Shown here: positions 31,376-40,781 of the stretch, one piece after another | Position numbering within the stretch: the first letter of the stretch is position 1 | How the letters are laid out: each line of letters begins with the position of its first letter | Origin: Xanthomonas sp. | GTDB taxonomy: Bacteria > Pseudomonadota > Gammaproteobacteria > Xanthomonadales > Xanthomonadaceae | DNA: 64,000 bases | Direction: 5' to 3' | Assembly: GCF_017163755.1 (NCBI RefSeq) | Contig: NZ_JAFIWC010000004.1 | Location: forward strand, 62,001-126,000 | Position numbers and translations under genes: made by a program | The notes under the pieces: generated by a model | Told to the model about the DNA's origin: nothing | Database searches by the model: none | Seen by the model: the letters and a program-made list of their open reading frames with translations, nothing else

Positions 31376-32322
31376 ATACCAGCATCACCGCACGCGAACT
31401 GTTCGACCAGCAGCGCGACAAGCTGGCGCTGCGCTGGATCGCCGGGCAGAAGGGCGAACACCGCGAACTGGAGGCCGGCAACGCGGTCGCGCGGCGGCCG
31501 TCGCTGGCCGGCTACCTCAACGCCATCTATCCGAACAAGGTGCAGATCCTCGGCACCGAGGAACTGGCCTGGCTGGATTCGCTGGACGCGCGCCAGCGCT
31601 GGGAGACGATCGAGAAGATCGTGCAGGTGCGGCCGCTGGCGCTGGTGATCACCAAGAACCAGTCCTGCCCGGAAGACCTGCGCGCGGCCGCCGACGAATC
31701 GGACACGCCGCTGTGGATCTCGCCCAAGCGCGGCCACGAACTGCTCAACCAGCTCTCCTACCACCTGGCGCGCACGCTGGCGCCGCGGGTCACCCTGCAC
31801 GGGGTGTTCATGGAGATCTACTCGATCGGCGTGCTGATCACCGGCGAAGCCGGCTCGGGCAAGAGCGAGCTGGCGCTGGAGCTGCTCAGCCGCGGCCACC
31901 GCCTGGTCGCCGACGATGCGCCCGAGTTCACCCAGATCGCGCCGGACATGCTCGACGGCACCTGCCCGGAGCTGCTGCAGGACCTGCTGGAGGTGCGCGG
32001 CCTGGGCGTGCTCAACGTGCGCGACATGTTCGGTGACACCGCGGTAAAGAAGAACAAGTACCTTCGCCTGATCGTGCACCTGACCCGGCCCATGACCGAA
32101 CCCACCCCGCATGGCTACGAACGCCTGACCGGCGACTCCGGCACCCGCCACGTGCTGGACCTGGACGTGCCGCTGATCACCCTGCCGGTGATGCCGGGCC
32201 GCAACCTGGCGGTGCTGACCGAGGCCGCCACGCGCCTGCACATCCTGCGCACCAAGGGCATCGACCCGGCGGCGATGTTCATCGCCCGCCACAGCAACCT
32301 GCTGGAGCGGCGCAGCCCATGA
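31372..32322 (+). CDS. hprK: HPr kinase/phosphorylase
   Basis: 316 aa. Walker [16 protein letters not shown] and the HprK signature [16 protein letters not shown] are intact. It phosphorylates and dephosphorylates the regulatory Ser of HPr, whose gene is 1.5 kb downstream and keeps that Ser (AKSIMGVM). Overlaps rapZ by ATGA. Confidence 0.93.
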   Translation: MNTSITARELFDQQRDKLALRWIAGQKGEHRELEAGNAVARRPSLAGYLNAIYPNKVQILGTEELAWLDSLDARQRWETIEKIVQVRPLALVITKNQSCPEDLRAAADESDTPLWISPKRGHELLNQLSYHLARTLAPRVTLHGVFMEIYSIGVLITGEAGSGKSELALELLSRGHRLVADDAPEFTQIAPDMLDGTCPELLQDLLEVRGLGVLNVRDMFGDTAVKKNKYLRLIVHLTRPMTEPTPHGYERLTGDSGTRHVLDLDVPLITLPVMPGRNLAVLTEAATRLHILRTKGIDPAAMFIARHSNLLERRSP

Positions 32323-33203
32323 GCAGCGTGGCCAACACCTCGATCCTGATCATCGTCAGCGGCCTGTCCGGCTCGGGCAAGTCGGTGGCGCTGAAGACCT
32401 TCGAGGACCTGGACTACTACTGCGTCGACAACCTGCCGGTGGAACTGCTGCCGGAGTTCGTCAAGAGCCTGCTGCGCGAGGGCAACGGCCCAAGCAAGCT
32501 GGCCGTGGGCATCGACGTGCGCAGCCGCCACAGCGACCTGGCGCAGCTGCCGCGCTGGCGCGAAGCGGTGTCGCAGCTGGGCCTGGACGCGCGACTGCTG
32601 TACTTCGACGCCACCGACGAGGCGCTGATCAAGCGCTACGCCGACACCCGCCGGCGCCATCCGCTGTCGCGGCAGGGCCTGTCCCTGCCCGAGGCGATCG
32701 TGCGCGAACGCGAGATCACCGCGCCGCTGCGCCTGGCCGCCGATGCGGTGATCGACACCAGCGCGCTCAACGTGCACCAGCTGCGCCGCCGGGTCACCAC
32801 CGAGTTCGCGCTGGGCCACGACCAGGACAAGACCCTGTCGCTGCTGTTCGAATCCTTCGCCTACAAGCGCGGGGTGCCGGCCGAGGCCGACTTCGTGTTC
32901 GATGCGCGGGTGTTGCCGAACCCGCACTGGGACCCGGAACTGCGGCCGCTGTCGGGCCGCGACGGCGGCGTGCGCGAATACCTGGACGCGCAGCCGGACG
33001 TGCAGCAGTACGCCGCGCAGATCACCGACCTGCTCGACACCTGGCTGCCGCGGCTGCGCAACGACACCCGCAGCTACGTCACCATCGCCTTCGGCTGCAC
33101 CGGCGGCAAGCACCGCTCGGTGTACCTGGCCGAGCGACTGGCGCAACGCTCGCGCGACCAGGGCTGGCCGGAGGTGGCGACGTTTCATCGGGAGCTGGAC
33201 TGA
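32319..33203 (+). CDS. rapZ: RNase adapter protein RapZ
   Basis: 294 aa. N-terminal P-loop GLSGSGKS and C-terminal [17 protein letters not shown], the RNA/metabolite-binding domain. In E. coli it guides RNase E to the sRNA GlmZ and so controls GlmS; a GlmZ homologue is not expected in xanthomonads, so the target here is open. A GGGACCG repeat begins only a few bases after the stop. Confidence 0.92.
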   Translation: MSSVANTSILIIVSGLSGSGKSVALKTFEDLDYYCVDNLPVELLPEFVKSLLREGNGPSKLAVGIDVRSRHSDLAQLPRWREAVSQLGLDARLLYFDATDEALIKRYADTRRRHPLSRQGLSLPEAIVREREITAPLRLAADAVIDTSALNVHQLRRRVTTEFALGHDQDKTLSLLFESFAYKRGVPAEADFVFDARVLPNPHWDPELRPLSGRDGGVREYLDAQPDVQQYAAQITDLLDTWLPRLRNDTRSYVTIAFGCTGGKHRSVYLAERLAQRSRDQGWPEVATFHRELD

Positions 33204-33206
33204 GAG

Positions 33207-33350
33207 CCGGGACCGGGGACCGGGGACCAGGGACCCGGAAAGCCAAAGCGACACTCGAGGCGGGTGATGCGGCAAGAGCGTCTCGGCGCCGCGATTGCTT
33301 GCGCTCGCGATCGGGTCCCCGGTCCCCGGTCCCTGGTCCCTGGTCCCCGC
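33207..33350. repeat. Inverted pair of GGGACCG/A heptad repeats after rapZ
   Basis: Left arm 33207-33239 is GGGACCG-type units on the plus strand. Right arm 33312-33350 is the complementary GGTCCCC/T units. The loop is about 72 bp. The pair fills most of the rapZ to PTS EIIA gap. Confidence 0.75.
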
Positions 33351-33393
33351 TTCACCATTCCCTGCGCCCTGCACGACCTGTTAACGTTCCCCC

Positions 33394-33786
33394 ATGGCCT
33401 GTGGCATTCTCCTGATCACTCACCCCGGTATCGGCGCGGCGTTGTTGAGCGTGGCCACCGGATTGCTGCGGCAGCTGCCGCTGAAGACCGAAGCGTTCGA
33501 GGTCCCGTTCGACAGCGAGCTGGACGCATTGCTGCCGCAGGCGTCCGCGGCGCTGCGCCGGGTCGACGGCGGCGACGGCGTGCTGGTGATCACCGACCTG
33601 TACGGCGCCAGCCCCAGCAACCTGGCCGCGCGGCTGGCGCGGCTGGGCACGCCGGTGCGCCGCGTCTCCGCGCTGAGCCTGCCGATGCTGCTGCGGGTGA
33701 TGAACTATCCCGAACAGGGCCTGGACCAACTGCCTGCGACCGCGGCCGCAGGCTCACGCAATGGAGTGGTGATCGACGATGCTTGA
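33394..33786 (+). CDS. PTS EIIA-Man family protein
   Basis: 130 aa with phospho-His in ITHPGIGAALL and the family motif VLVITDLYGASPSN. There is no EIIB, EIIC or EIID gene nearby, so a regulatory role is more likely than mannose uptake. Its 3' end overlaps the HPr gene by 8 bases. Confidence 0.88.
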   Translation: MACGILLITHPGIGAALLSVATGLLRQLPLKTEAFEVPFDSELDALLPQASAALRRVDGGDGVLVITDLYGASPSNLAARLARLGTPVRRVSALSLPMLLRVMNYPEQGLDQLPATAAAGSRNGVVIDDA

Positions 33787-34048
33787 ACGTGAACTCATCG
33801 TGTCCAACCGCCTGGGCCTGCACGCCCGGGCGACCGCCAAGCTGGTGCAGACGCTGTCCTCGTTCCGCTGCAACGCCACGCTGGCGGCCAAGGGCCGCGA
33901 GGTCAACGCCAAGAGCATCATGGGCGTGATGCTGCTGGCCGCCGCGCAGGGCACGCCGGTGACCGTGCGCGTGGACGGCGCCGACGAGGCGCAGGCGCTG
34001 GACGCGGTGGCCGCGCTGTTCGAACGCCGCTTCGACGAGGACAGCTGA
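33779..34048 (+). CDS. ptsH: Phosphocarrier protein HPr
   Basis: 89 aa. Catalytic His in NRLGLHARATAKLV and regulatory Ser in NAKSIMGVMLLAA, so both EI and HprK control are possible. Overlaps the EIIA gene and precedes the EI gene. Confidence 0.93.
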   Translation: MLERELIVSNRLGLHARATAKLVQTLSSFRCNATLAAKGREVNAKSIMGVMLLAAAQGTPVTVRVDGADEAQALDAVAALFERRFDEDS

Positions 34049-34112
34049 GCATGCGTCGTTGGCGCCCGCTGACGACGGCCGCACCCCGCCGCGGCGGACG
34101 CGCGCGGTGACG

Positions 34113-35819
34113 ATGCTGCGCATCGCCGGCCACGGCGCATCGCGCGGCAATGCGCTCGGCCGCGCCCGCGTGCGCCTGCCGCATGCGCTGGACGTGGCCG
34201 AGCAGCGCATCGACGCGGCGCAGGTCGCCGGGGAGCTGGAGCGGCTGCACCTGGCGGTGAACGCCGCGCGCGAGGAGATGCACGGCCTGCGCCAGCGCCT
34301 GCACGGCGCGCTGGCCAAGGAGGTCGGCGAGTTCCTCGACCTGCACGCGCTGCTGCTCGACGACCCGGAGCTGCTGCACGGCCTGGACGAATTGATCCGC
34401 ACCGGCCGCTACAGCGCCGACTACGCGCTGCGCCTGCAGCGCGACCGGCTGGCGACCGTGTTCGACGACATGGAAGACGCCTACCTGAAGAGCCGCATGG
34501 ACGACCTGGACCATGTGATCGGGCGCATCCATGCCTACCTGCAGAAGCGCCAGCCCGACAGCGCCGGCCTGGCCGGCGAGATCCTGGTGTGCGAGAACGT
34601 GGCCCCGTCGGAACTGGCGCAGTTGCAGGCGCAGGGCGTGGTCGGCATCGTCACCAGCGCCGGCAGCGCGCTGTCGCACAGCGCGATCCTGGCGCGCAGC
34701 CTGCACCTGCCGCTGGTGGTCGGCGTGGCCGACGCCCTGCAGAAGATCAACGACGGCGACGTGCTGATCGTCGACGGCGCGCAGGGCGCGGTGATCGTCG
34801 ACCCGACGCCGGACGATCTGCACGACTACCGCGCCCGCGTGCGCGACCTGGCCAAGGTGCAGCGCGGCCTGGGCCGGCTGCGCTCCAAGCCAAGCCGCAC
34901 CCGCGACGGGGTGGACATCACCCTGCTGGCCAACGCCGAGTCGCGCGAGGACATCGCCCGCGCGCATGCGATGGGCGCCGACGGCCTGGGCCTGTACCGC
35001 ACCGAGTTCCTGTTCCTGCAGCGCGACGCGCTGCCGGACGAGGAAGAGCAGTTCCGTACCTACCGCGACGCGGTGCTGGGCATGAGCGGACGCCCGGTGA
35101 CGATCCGCACGCTGGACCTGGGCGCGGACAAGGCCGACCGCACCGGCCTGACCCTGAGCAACGAACAGAATCCGGCGCTGGGCCTGCGCGGCGTGCGCCT
35201 GTCGCTGGCACGGCCGAAGGTCTCGGACACGCAGCTGCGCGCGATCCTGCGCGCCTCCGGCTACGGCCCGGTGCGGGTGCTGATCCCGATGGTCGGGCTG
35301 CGCGAGGAGATCATGGCGATGCGCCGCCACCTCAAGCGTATCGCCGCGCAGCTGCGCCGCGAGGGCCACGCCATCGCCGAACAGGTGCAGGTCGGCGCGA
35401 TGATCGAGGTGCCGGCCGCGGCGATCGCGCTGGACACCTTCATCGAGGACATCGATTTCCTGTCGATCGGCACCAACGACCTGGTGCAGTACCTGCTCGC
35501 GGTCGATCGCAACAACGAGGCGCTGGGCGAGCTGTATTCGCCGCTGCACCCGGCGGTGCTGCGGCTGATCGCGCAGGTGATCGCGCTCGGCCAGGCGCAC
35601 GGCAAGCCGGTGGCGGTTTGCGGCGAAATCGCCGGCGACCCGCTGCTGACCCCGCTGCTGCTGGCGCTGGGCCTGAGCGAGTTCAGCCTGCACCCGGCGA
35701 CGATGCTGGAAGTGCGCCGCGCGATCCGCGACACCGACCTGCAGGCGCTGCGCGCGCGCGGCGCGAAGCTGCTGCAGGCGCGCGATCGGAAGGGGATCGA
35801 GCGCTGGTTGGCTGGTTGA
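34113..35819 (+). CDS. ptsI: Phosphoenolpyruvate-protein phosphotransferase (Enzyme I)
   Basis: 568 aa. HPr-binding N-domain, active His in SAGSALSHSAILARS, PEP-binding LGLYRTEFLFL and C-terminal AVCGEIAGDPL with the catalytic Cys. No GAF domain, so PtsI rather than PtsP. The start may be the ATG at 34113 or GTG at 34107; the upstream TTG-started extension is unlikely. With HPr and two EIIA proteins but no permease, this is a signalling phosphorelay. Confidence 0.92.
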   Translation: MLRIAGHGASRGNALGRARVRLPHALDVAEQRIDAAQVAGELERLHLAVNAAREEMHGLRQRLHGALAKEVGEFLDLHALLLDDPELLHGLDELIRTGRYSADYALRLQRDRLATVFDDMEDAYLKSRMDDLDHVIGRIHAYLQKRQPDSAGLAGEILVCENVAPSELAQLQAQGVVGIVTSAGSALSHSAILARSLHLPLVVGVADALQKINDGDVLIVDGAQGAVIVDPTPDDLHDYRARVRDLAKVQRGLGRLRSKPSRTRDGVDITLLANAESREDIARAHAMGADGLGLYRTEFLFLQRDALPDEEEQFRTYRDAVLGMSGRPVTIRTLDLGADKADRTGLTLSNEQNPALGLRGVRLSLARPKVSDTQLRAILRASGYGPVRVLIPMVGLREEIMAMRRHLKRIAAQLRREGHAIAEQVQVGAMIEVPAAAIALDTFIEDIDFLSIGTNDLVQYLLAVDRNNEALGELYSPLHPAVLRLIAQVIALGQAHGKPVAVCGEIAGDPLLTPLLLALGLSEFSLHPATMLEVRRAIRDTDLQALRARGAKLLQARDRKGIERWLAG

Positions 35820-35820
35820 G

Positions 35821-36015
35821 CCGGGACCGGGGGACCGGGGACCAGGGACCCGGGGGCTTGATCGCGAGTGCGTGCGTCCTCTGCACTACGACACTATCTC
35901 CGTCATCCACGCGCGCCGCACTGCCAAACGAAACGCCGGTCGCCCAACGCGATCGGCAACTCCGTTTTTGCTTTTGCTCTTCCGGGTCCCCGGTCCCTGG
36001 TCCCCAGTCCCGGCT
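35821..36015. repeat. Inverted pair of GGGACCG/A heptads between ptsI and mgtE
   Basis: Left arm 35821-35854 begins one base after the ptsI stop; right arm 35982-36015 is the complementary GGTCCC form. About 127 bp lie between them. No gene is supported in this 301-bp gap. Confidence 0.75.
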
Positions 36016-36120
36016 CCATCGCCGCTGTGCTTCCCGCAACATGCAGGCGATAATGTCGCGATGAACATCTGACCGACCGCGAGCCTTCGGAGCGCGGCCC
36101 TCTACTTCTGGGAGCAGCGC

Positions 36121-37479
36121 ATGGCCGATGCCGTCCGCCACGACAAGACCGCGCGACAGCTGCGTTTGCTGTCCGACGCGCTGGACAGCGGGCGCCTGGG
36201 CCCGGTGCGGCGCCTGGTCAACACGCTGGCGCCGGCGGAGATCGGCAACCTGCTCGAGTCGCTGCCGCCGGGCAAGCGCGTGGTGGTGTGGGGCCTGGTC
36301 GACCCGGAAGACGACGGCGAGGTGCTGGTCCACGTCGGCGACGAGGTGCGCGAGAGCCTGCTCGCGGACATGGACCCGGACGAGATCATCGCCGCGGTCG
36401 AAGACCTGGACATCGACGACCTGGCCAACCTGGTCGAGGACCTGCCCGACACGGTCATCGACGAGGTGCTGCGGTCGATGGACCGCGAGAACCGCGAACG
36501 CCTGGAGCAGGTGCTGTCCTATCCCGAGGACAGCGCCGGCCGCTTGATGAACCCGGACGTGGTCACCGTGCGCGCCGACGTCAACGTCGACGTGGTGCTG
36601 CGCTACCTGCGCCTGCGCGGCGAGCTGCCCGACCACACCGACCACCTGTTCGTGGTCAGCCGCCGCCACCAGTACCTGGGCCGCGTGTCGCTGGCCGCGC
36701 TGGTGACGCACGAGGATTCCACCCCGATCAACCGGCTGATCGACGACCAGCAGCCGGCCATCGACGTGGGCGAAGGCGCCGACGAAGTGGCGCGCCAGTT
36801 CTCCGACCACGACTGGATCTCCGCGCCGGTGGTGGACGACAACAACATCCTGCTCGGCCGCATCACCATCGACGACGTGGTCGACATCATCCGCGAGCAG
36901 GCCGAGCACCAGGCGTTCAGCGCCGCCGGCCTGGACGAGGACGAGGACATGTTCAGCCCGGTGCGGCGCGCGTTCCGGCGCCGCCTGCTGTGGCTGACCA
37001 TCAACCTGGGCACCGCGTTCATCGCCTCCAGCGTGGTCAGCCAGTTCGAGGGCACCATCTCCAAGCTGGTGGCATTGGCCGCGCTGATGCCGATCGTCGC
37101 CGGCATGGGCGGCAATGCCGGCACCCAGGTGCTGGCGCTGATGGTGCGCGGCCTGGCGTTGGGCCAGATCGGCGCGTCCAACGTCACCGTGCTGCTGCGC
37201 AAGGAACTGGCGGTGGCGCTGATCAATGGCCTGGCGCTGGGCATCGGCCTGGGCCTGATCGTGCTGCTGTGGTTCGGCCAGCCGCTGCTGTCGCTGGTGA
37301 TCGGCTCGGCGCTGACCATCAACCTGCTCACCGCCGCGCTCGGCGGCGTGCTGGTGCCGCTGACCCTGAAGCGGCTCGGGTTCGACCCGGCGCTGGCCGG
37401 CGGGGTGATCCTGACCACGCTGACCGACGTGATGGGCTTCCTCAGCTTCCTCGGGCTGGCCACGCTGGTGCTGCTGTAG
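36121..37479 (+). CDS. mgtE: Magnesium transporter MgtE
   Basis: 452 aa. N-terminal superhelical domain (about 1-130), two CBS domains (about 140-265) that sense Mg, then five TM helices with the selectivity region PIVAGMGGNAGTQVLALMVR. The ATG at 36121 follows a GGGAGCAGCGC ribosome site. Confidence 0.94.
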   Translation: MADAVRHDKTARQLRLLSDALDSGRLGPVRRLVNTLAPAEIGNLLESLPPGKRVVVWGLVDPEDDGEVLVHVGDEVRESLLADMDPDEIIAAVEDLDIDDLANLVEDLPDTVIDEVLRSMDRENRERLEQVLSYPEDSAGRLMNPDVVTVRADVNVDVVLRYLRLRGELPDHTDHLFVVSRRHQYLGRVSLAALVTHEDSTPINRLIDDQQPAIDVGEGADEVARQFSDHDWISAPVVDDNNILLGRITIDDVVDIIREQAEHQAFSAAGLDEDEDMFSPVRRAFRRRLLWLTINLGTAFIASSVVSQFEGTISKLVALAALMPIVAGMGGNAGTQVLALMVRGLALGQIGASNVTVLLRKELAVALINGLALGIGLGLIVLLWFGQPLLSLVIGSALTINLLTAALGGVLVPLTLKRLGFDPALAGGVILTTLTDVMGFLSFLGLATLVLL

Positions 37480-37592
37480 GCGCGCGGCGAGGCTGACTGG
37501 CGCATGTCCGGACCGCGGCCGATCCCGCGCTGCAAGGTGCCGGACCGGCGTGCGCCGGCCGATACTGGGGCCCCCGAGACCGAGGGTCGCCC

Positions 37593-38408
37593 ATGTTCCT
37601 GCGTTCGTTGCTGATGCTGCTGCTCTGCGCATCGATGCTTGGCTGCGCCAGCCTGCCCCGCGATCCGGCCAGCGGCCACTTCGTCGCCCGCCAGCTCATC
37701 CTCGACGGGCGCGTGTACCGCTACCAGGTGTTCGTGCCGGCGCCGGCGCATCGCCAGCGGCCGCTGCCGGTGGTGCTGTTCCTGCACGGTTCGGGCGAAC
37801 GCGGCAGCGACGGCGCGCAGCAGGCCGGCGCCGGGCTGGGGCCGTACCTGCGCCGCCATCTGGCCGACTTCCCGGCGCTGGTGGTGATGCCGCAGGTGCC
37901 GGAGGACCAGGAATGGAACGGCAGCAACGCGACGGTGGCGCTGCAGGCGCTGGACGCGGCCAGCGCCGAATTCGGCGGCGACGCGCAGCGCACCTATCTC
38001 ACCGGCATGTCGATGGGCGGCTACGGCACCTGGGAGATCGCGCTGCTGCAACCGCAGCGCTTCGCCGCGCTGGTGCCGGTGTGCGGCGCGATCCTGTCGC
38101 CGCGCGAGGACCGCGAATACCTGGTGGTGACGCCGGTGGCCGACCTGCCCGACCCCTACGGCGCGCTGGCGCAGCGGCTGCAGCACGTGCCGGTGTGGAT
38201 GTTCCATGGCGCGAAGGACGACGTGGTGCTGCCGCACGACGACCGCAAGATCTACCGCGCGTTCAAGCAACTGCGCGCCGATATCCGCTACACCGAGTAT
38301 CCCGACGGCAACCACAACGCCTGGGACGCCACCTACCGCGACCCGCAGATGTGGCAGTGGCTGTTCGCGCAGAAGCGCGCGCCCGCCGCCGCCTCCGGCC
38401 AGAACTGA
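37593..38408 (+). CDS. Lipoprotein alpha/beta-hydrolase (phospholipase/carboxylesterase family)
   Basis: 271 aa with lipobox LLCASMLGC, so anchored in the envelope after the Cys at about 18. Oxyanion VLFLHGSGERGS, nucleophile GMSMGGYGTW, acid in HGAKDDVV and late His in DGNHNAWDATY form a complete triad. Similar to PHB-depolymerase/phospholipase-like esterases; substrate unknown. Confidence 0.85.
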   Translation: MFLRSLLMLLLCASMLGCASLPRDPASGHFVARQLILDGRVYRYQVFVPAPAHRQRPLPVVLFLHGSGERGSDGAQQAGAGLGPYLRRHLADFPALVVMPQVPEDQEWNGSNATVALQALDAASAEFGGDAQRTYLTGMSMGGYGTWEIALLQPQRFAALVPVCGAILSPREDREYLVVTPVADLPDPYGALAQRLQHVPVWMFHGAKDDVVLPHDDRKIYRAFKQLRADIRYTEYPDGNHNAWDATYRDPQMWQWLFAQKRAPAAASGQN

Positions 38409-38503
38409 GCCGCTTGCGCTGCCGGCGTTCGCCGCGCCCGGCTTGACAGCCCGCCGCCGATCGGCCAAATGATGCGCGCAGGTCGTTGCATCGGGGGAAG
38501 CGC

Positions 38504-39235
38504 ATGCACGGGAATACGCGATGGAAGGCCGCGGCGCGCGTCGGCGCGCTGCTGCTGTCGGGGTTGCTGGCGCAAGCGACCAGCGCGCAGGTGGGCAGCT
38601 ATCTGGCCGGTGCCGCGGCCAAGCGTCCGGGCCACGAGTACCGCAAGGAGCTGGTCGAGCTGCTGGTCCGGCTGGACAAGGGCCAGGGCGACGACGCGCG
38701 GCTGCTGGACCGCGTAACCAGCTACTGCCGCGCGCACCAGCGGCCGGGCCTGCGCGCGGTCAGCGTGGCCGACACCCGGGAGTACGAGGACTATCTTGCC
38801 GCGCATGCCGATGGCCAGCCCACCGAATGGATCGACGTCAGTTGCGTCACCGCGTTGCAGATGCGCGGCTATGCCGCCGCGGCGAAGCAGCAGTGGCCGC
38901 AGGCGCTGGACTGGCTGGAGCAGGCGATCGCGCTGGGGCCGTACTTCGCCCCCGCCTACACCGAGCGCGGCTACGTGCTGGCCAAGCTGGGCCGTACCGA
39001 CGAGGCCATCGCCAGCTATCGGCACGCGCTGCAGCTGAGCGAGACCTATCCGCTCGCGCGAGCGGTGCAGCCCCTGGCGCTGCGCGGCATCGGCTCGATG
39101 CTGATCGACCAGCAGGACCTTGCCGGCGCCCGCGCCAGCTTCCAGCGCTCGCTGCAGCTTGAACCGGGCAACCGCACCGCGCTCCACGAACTGGACTACA
39201 TCGCCCGGCTGGAAGCGCGGGACAAGCAGCCGTGA
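38504..39235 (+). CDS. Exported TPR protein
   Basis: 243 aa with signal peptide (ARVGALLLSGLLAQATSAQ). At least two tetratricopeptide repeats appear in the C-terminal half (WLEQAIALGPYFAPAYTERGY; SFQRSLQLEPGNRTALHEL). A likely protein-interaction scaffold in the periplasm; partner unknown. GGGGGAAG sits just before the ATG at 38504. Confidence 0.78.
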   Translation: MHGNTRWKAAARVGALLLSGLLAQATSAQVGSYLAGAAAKRPGHEYRKELVELLVRLDKGQGDDARLLDRVTSYCRAHQRPGLRAVSVADTREYEDYLAAHADGQPTEWIDVSCVTALQMRGYAAAAKQQWPQALDWLEQAIALGPYFAPAYTERGYVLAKLGRTDEAIASYRHALQLSETYPLARAVQPLALRGIGSMLIDQQDLAGARASFQRSLQLEPGNRTALHELDYIARLEARDKQP

Positions 39236-39350
39236 CCCGGCCGCACGCATCGGCGGCCGACGCGGCGTCCCGCTTGCGCCCGCCTGCATGCCGTCCGCCG
39301 CGCGCCTGCTGCGCAACCTGGGTACAGTCGCGTTTTCGCCAGGCATGCCC

Positions 39351-39809
39351 ATGACCGCTCCTATCGACACGGACCTGATCGCGCGGCTCGAAAGCTGCGA
39401 CGAAACCATCGCCACGCTCGCCGGCAGCGCGCCGGCGTCGTTGCTGAGCCGCGCGTCGGGCGCCGGCGCCGGTGCGCCGCGCGAACTCACCGAAACCGGC
39501 CGCTGGCTGTTGCAGCTGCTCAAGGCCAGGCAGGCGATGCAGCTGGCCGCGCAGGCCACCACGCTGTCCGAAGACGCGCTGCGCCGCGACCAGAAGTTCG
39601 CGCCGCCGGGGCGCCCGTCGCTGCACCTCGTGCAGCTGCGGCAGCGGCAGGCCGCCGCGCAGCAGGCGGCGCGGCGCGCGAAACAGGCCTTGGCGCAGGC
39701 GGCGGCCGGGTTCGTGCGCAGCGCGGGCCTGCCGCTGCCGCCACGCACGACGCCGGCCGCGTTCGTGGAGCGCTGGCTGGCCACGCATGTGCCGAAACAG
39801 CCGGGCTAA
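39351..39809 (+). CDS. Hypothetical protein, coiled-coil-like
   Basis: 152 aa, Ala/Gln/Arg-rich with a long helical segment (LHLVQLRQRQAAAQQAARRA). No signal peptide, no recognised domain. Starts at the ATG at 39351 or two codons earlier at 39345. A GGTACAGT -10-like word is upstream at 39321. Codon pattern resembles neighbours. Confidence 0.55.
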   Translation: MTAPIDTDLIARLESCDETIATLAGSAPASLLSRASGAGAGAPRELTETGRWLLQLLKARQAMQLAAQATTLSEDALRRDQKFAPPGRPSLHLVQLRQRQAAAQQAARRAKQALAQAAAGFVRSAGLPLPPRTTPAAFVERWLATHVPKQPG

Positions 39810-39833
39810 GGCGTCGCCGGGCCGAAGCCCTAC

Positions 39834-39962
39834 GTGCGTTCCCGTCCCCTCTCGCCTGTCGGCCGCCTGTTCGCCGCCGCCGGGGTGGCGTTCCTGGTCT
39901 ACGTGGTCGCCCGTGTGATGGCCGCCGTGCGCCTGCGCTGGCCGTGGTGGGCATGGCTGTAG
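39834..39962 (+). CDS. Possible 42-aa membrane protein
   Basis: A GTG-started frame with one TM helix (LFAAAGVAFLVYVVARVMAAV) and a short Arg/Trp-rich end (RLRWPWWAWL). It sits 24 bases after the previous gene. Tiny size and GTG start make this tentative, but the helix-plus-charged-end layout looks like a real small membrane protein. Confidence 0.4.
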   Translation: MRSRPLSPVGRLFAAAGVAFLVYVVARVMAAVRLRWPWWAWL

Positions 39963-40781
39963 GGCGATAGCGCACGCCGGCCTCGCTGCTTCCTGTAGGA
40001 GCGGCTTCAGCCGCGACCGGCATCCTCGGTAGCGCCGGTCGCGGCTGAAGCCGCTCCTACAGGGGTGGGTCGCGCGCAGCGCCGTCCGATCGCGGCCACG
40101 GCACTGCGGTGCACCCAGCGGTACACCGACGCCGTCCGAAGCGGCTCCTGCGGGAACGGCTTCGGTCGCGACGGGACGCAACGGAATGCTCCATCGCCTC
40201 GCACGCTTCGGGACTGAAGCCCCTCCCGCGATGCATCCAGCCGCATCCCGAAGCGTCTGTGGAAACGACGCATCGATTCGTCCGCGGCCAGCACGCGGAG
40301 AACCGCTCCAGGCCCGGCCGGCCCGGCCTGGCCCGGGCACGTGGCCACGCCCGCCACCGGAGGGATCGGAGCCGAAGCGCACGCCCGGGCGTGCGGCCCT
40401 TCTTGGCAGGCGCAATGACCGGCCGCAGCGCCTGGCCCATCGCCGGCACCGCTCGATGCCGCATGCGGGCCCGGCCTCCGACAGCGCCTCCTCGCGCGTG
40501 CCCGTCGGTGTCTCGCCGGCGCGACCGGCTTGGTATTCTTGCGTCTTTCCAGACGCCGCCGCTGCGCGGACCGCACGCTGCCCATGCACTTCTTTCCTGC
40601 GGCGAGATCACCACGTCCGGCCCGGATCAGCGGCCTGACGGCATGCGGCGCGAGCACCGCGCACGCGCGCGCCGGCGATGGCCGCGGCACCTTCGCGCCG
40701 ACGCTCGAGTTCCATCGCGCGCGTGCAGCGAATGCCGCGCCGCGTGGCGCCGGCGTGCCGCGGCGCGCGGCCACCTAGACG
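39963..40781. other. 819-bp non-coding stretch with clustered REP-like sequences
   Basis: Contains a perfect REP hairpin (39994-40061), a degenerate copy with GCGGCTCCTGCGGGAACGGC near 40142, and GGGACTGAAGCCCCTCCC at 40209. No gene with domain support on either strand; long open frames here are low-complexity Arg/Ala frames. Confidence 0.6.
39994..40061. repeat. REP-type perfect inverted repeat, 27-bp arms
   Basis: Arms 39994-40020 and 40035-40061 (TGTAGGAGCGGCTTCAGCC and its complement) are exact, with a 14-base loop. This sequence type is dispersed widely in Xanthomonadaceae and Pseudomonas genomes. A short TGTAGGAGCGC remnant also lies at 42060 after arsB. Confidence 0.85.

Noticed and set aside
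32319-33203. RapZ acting through GlmZ as in E. coli
   Set aside because: No GlmZ-like RNA can be seen here, and that RNA is not expected outside enterobacteria; role left open.
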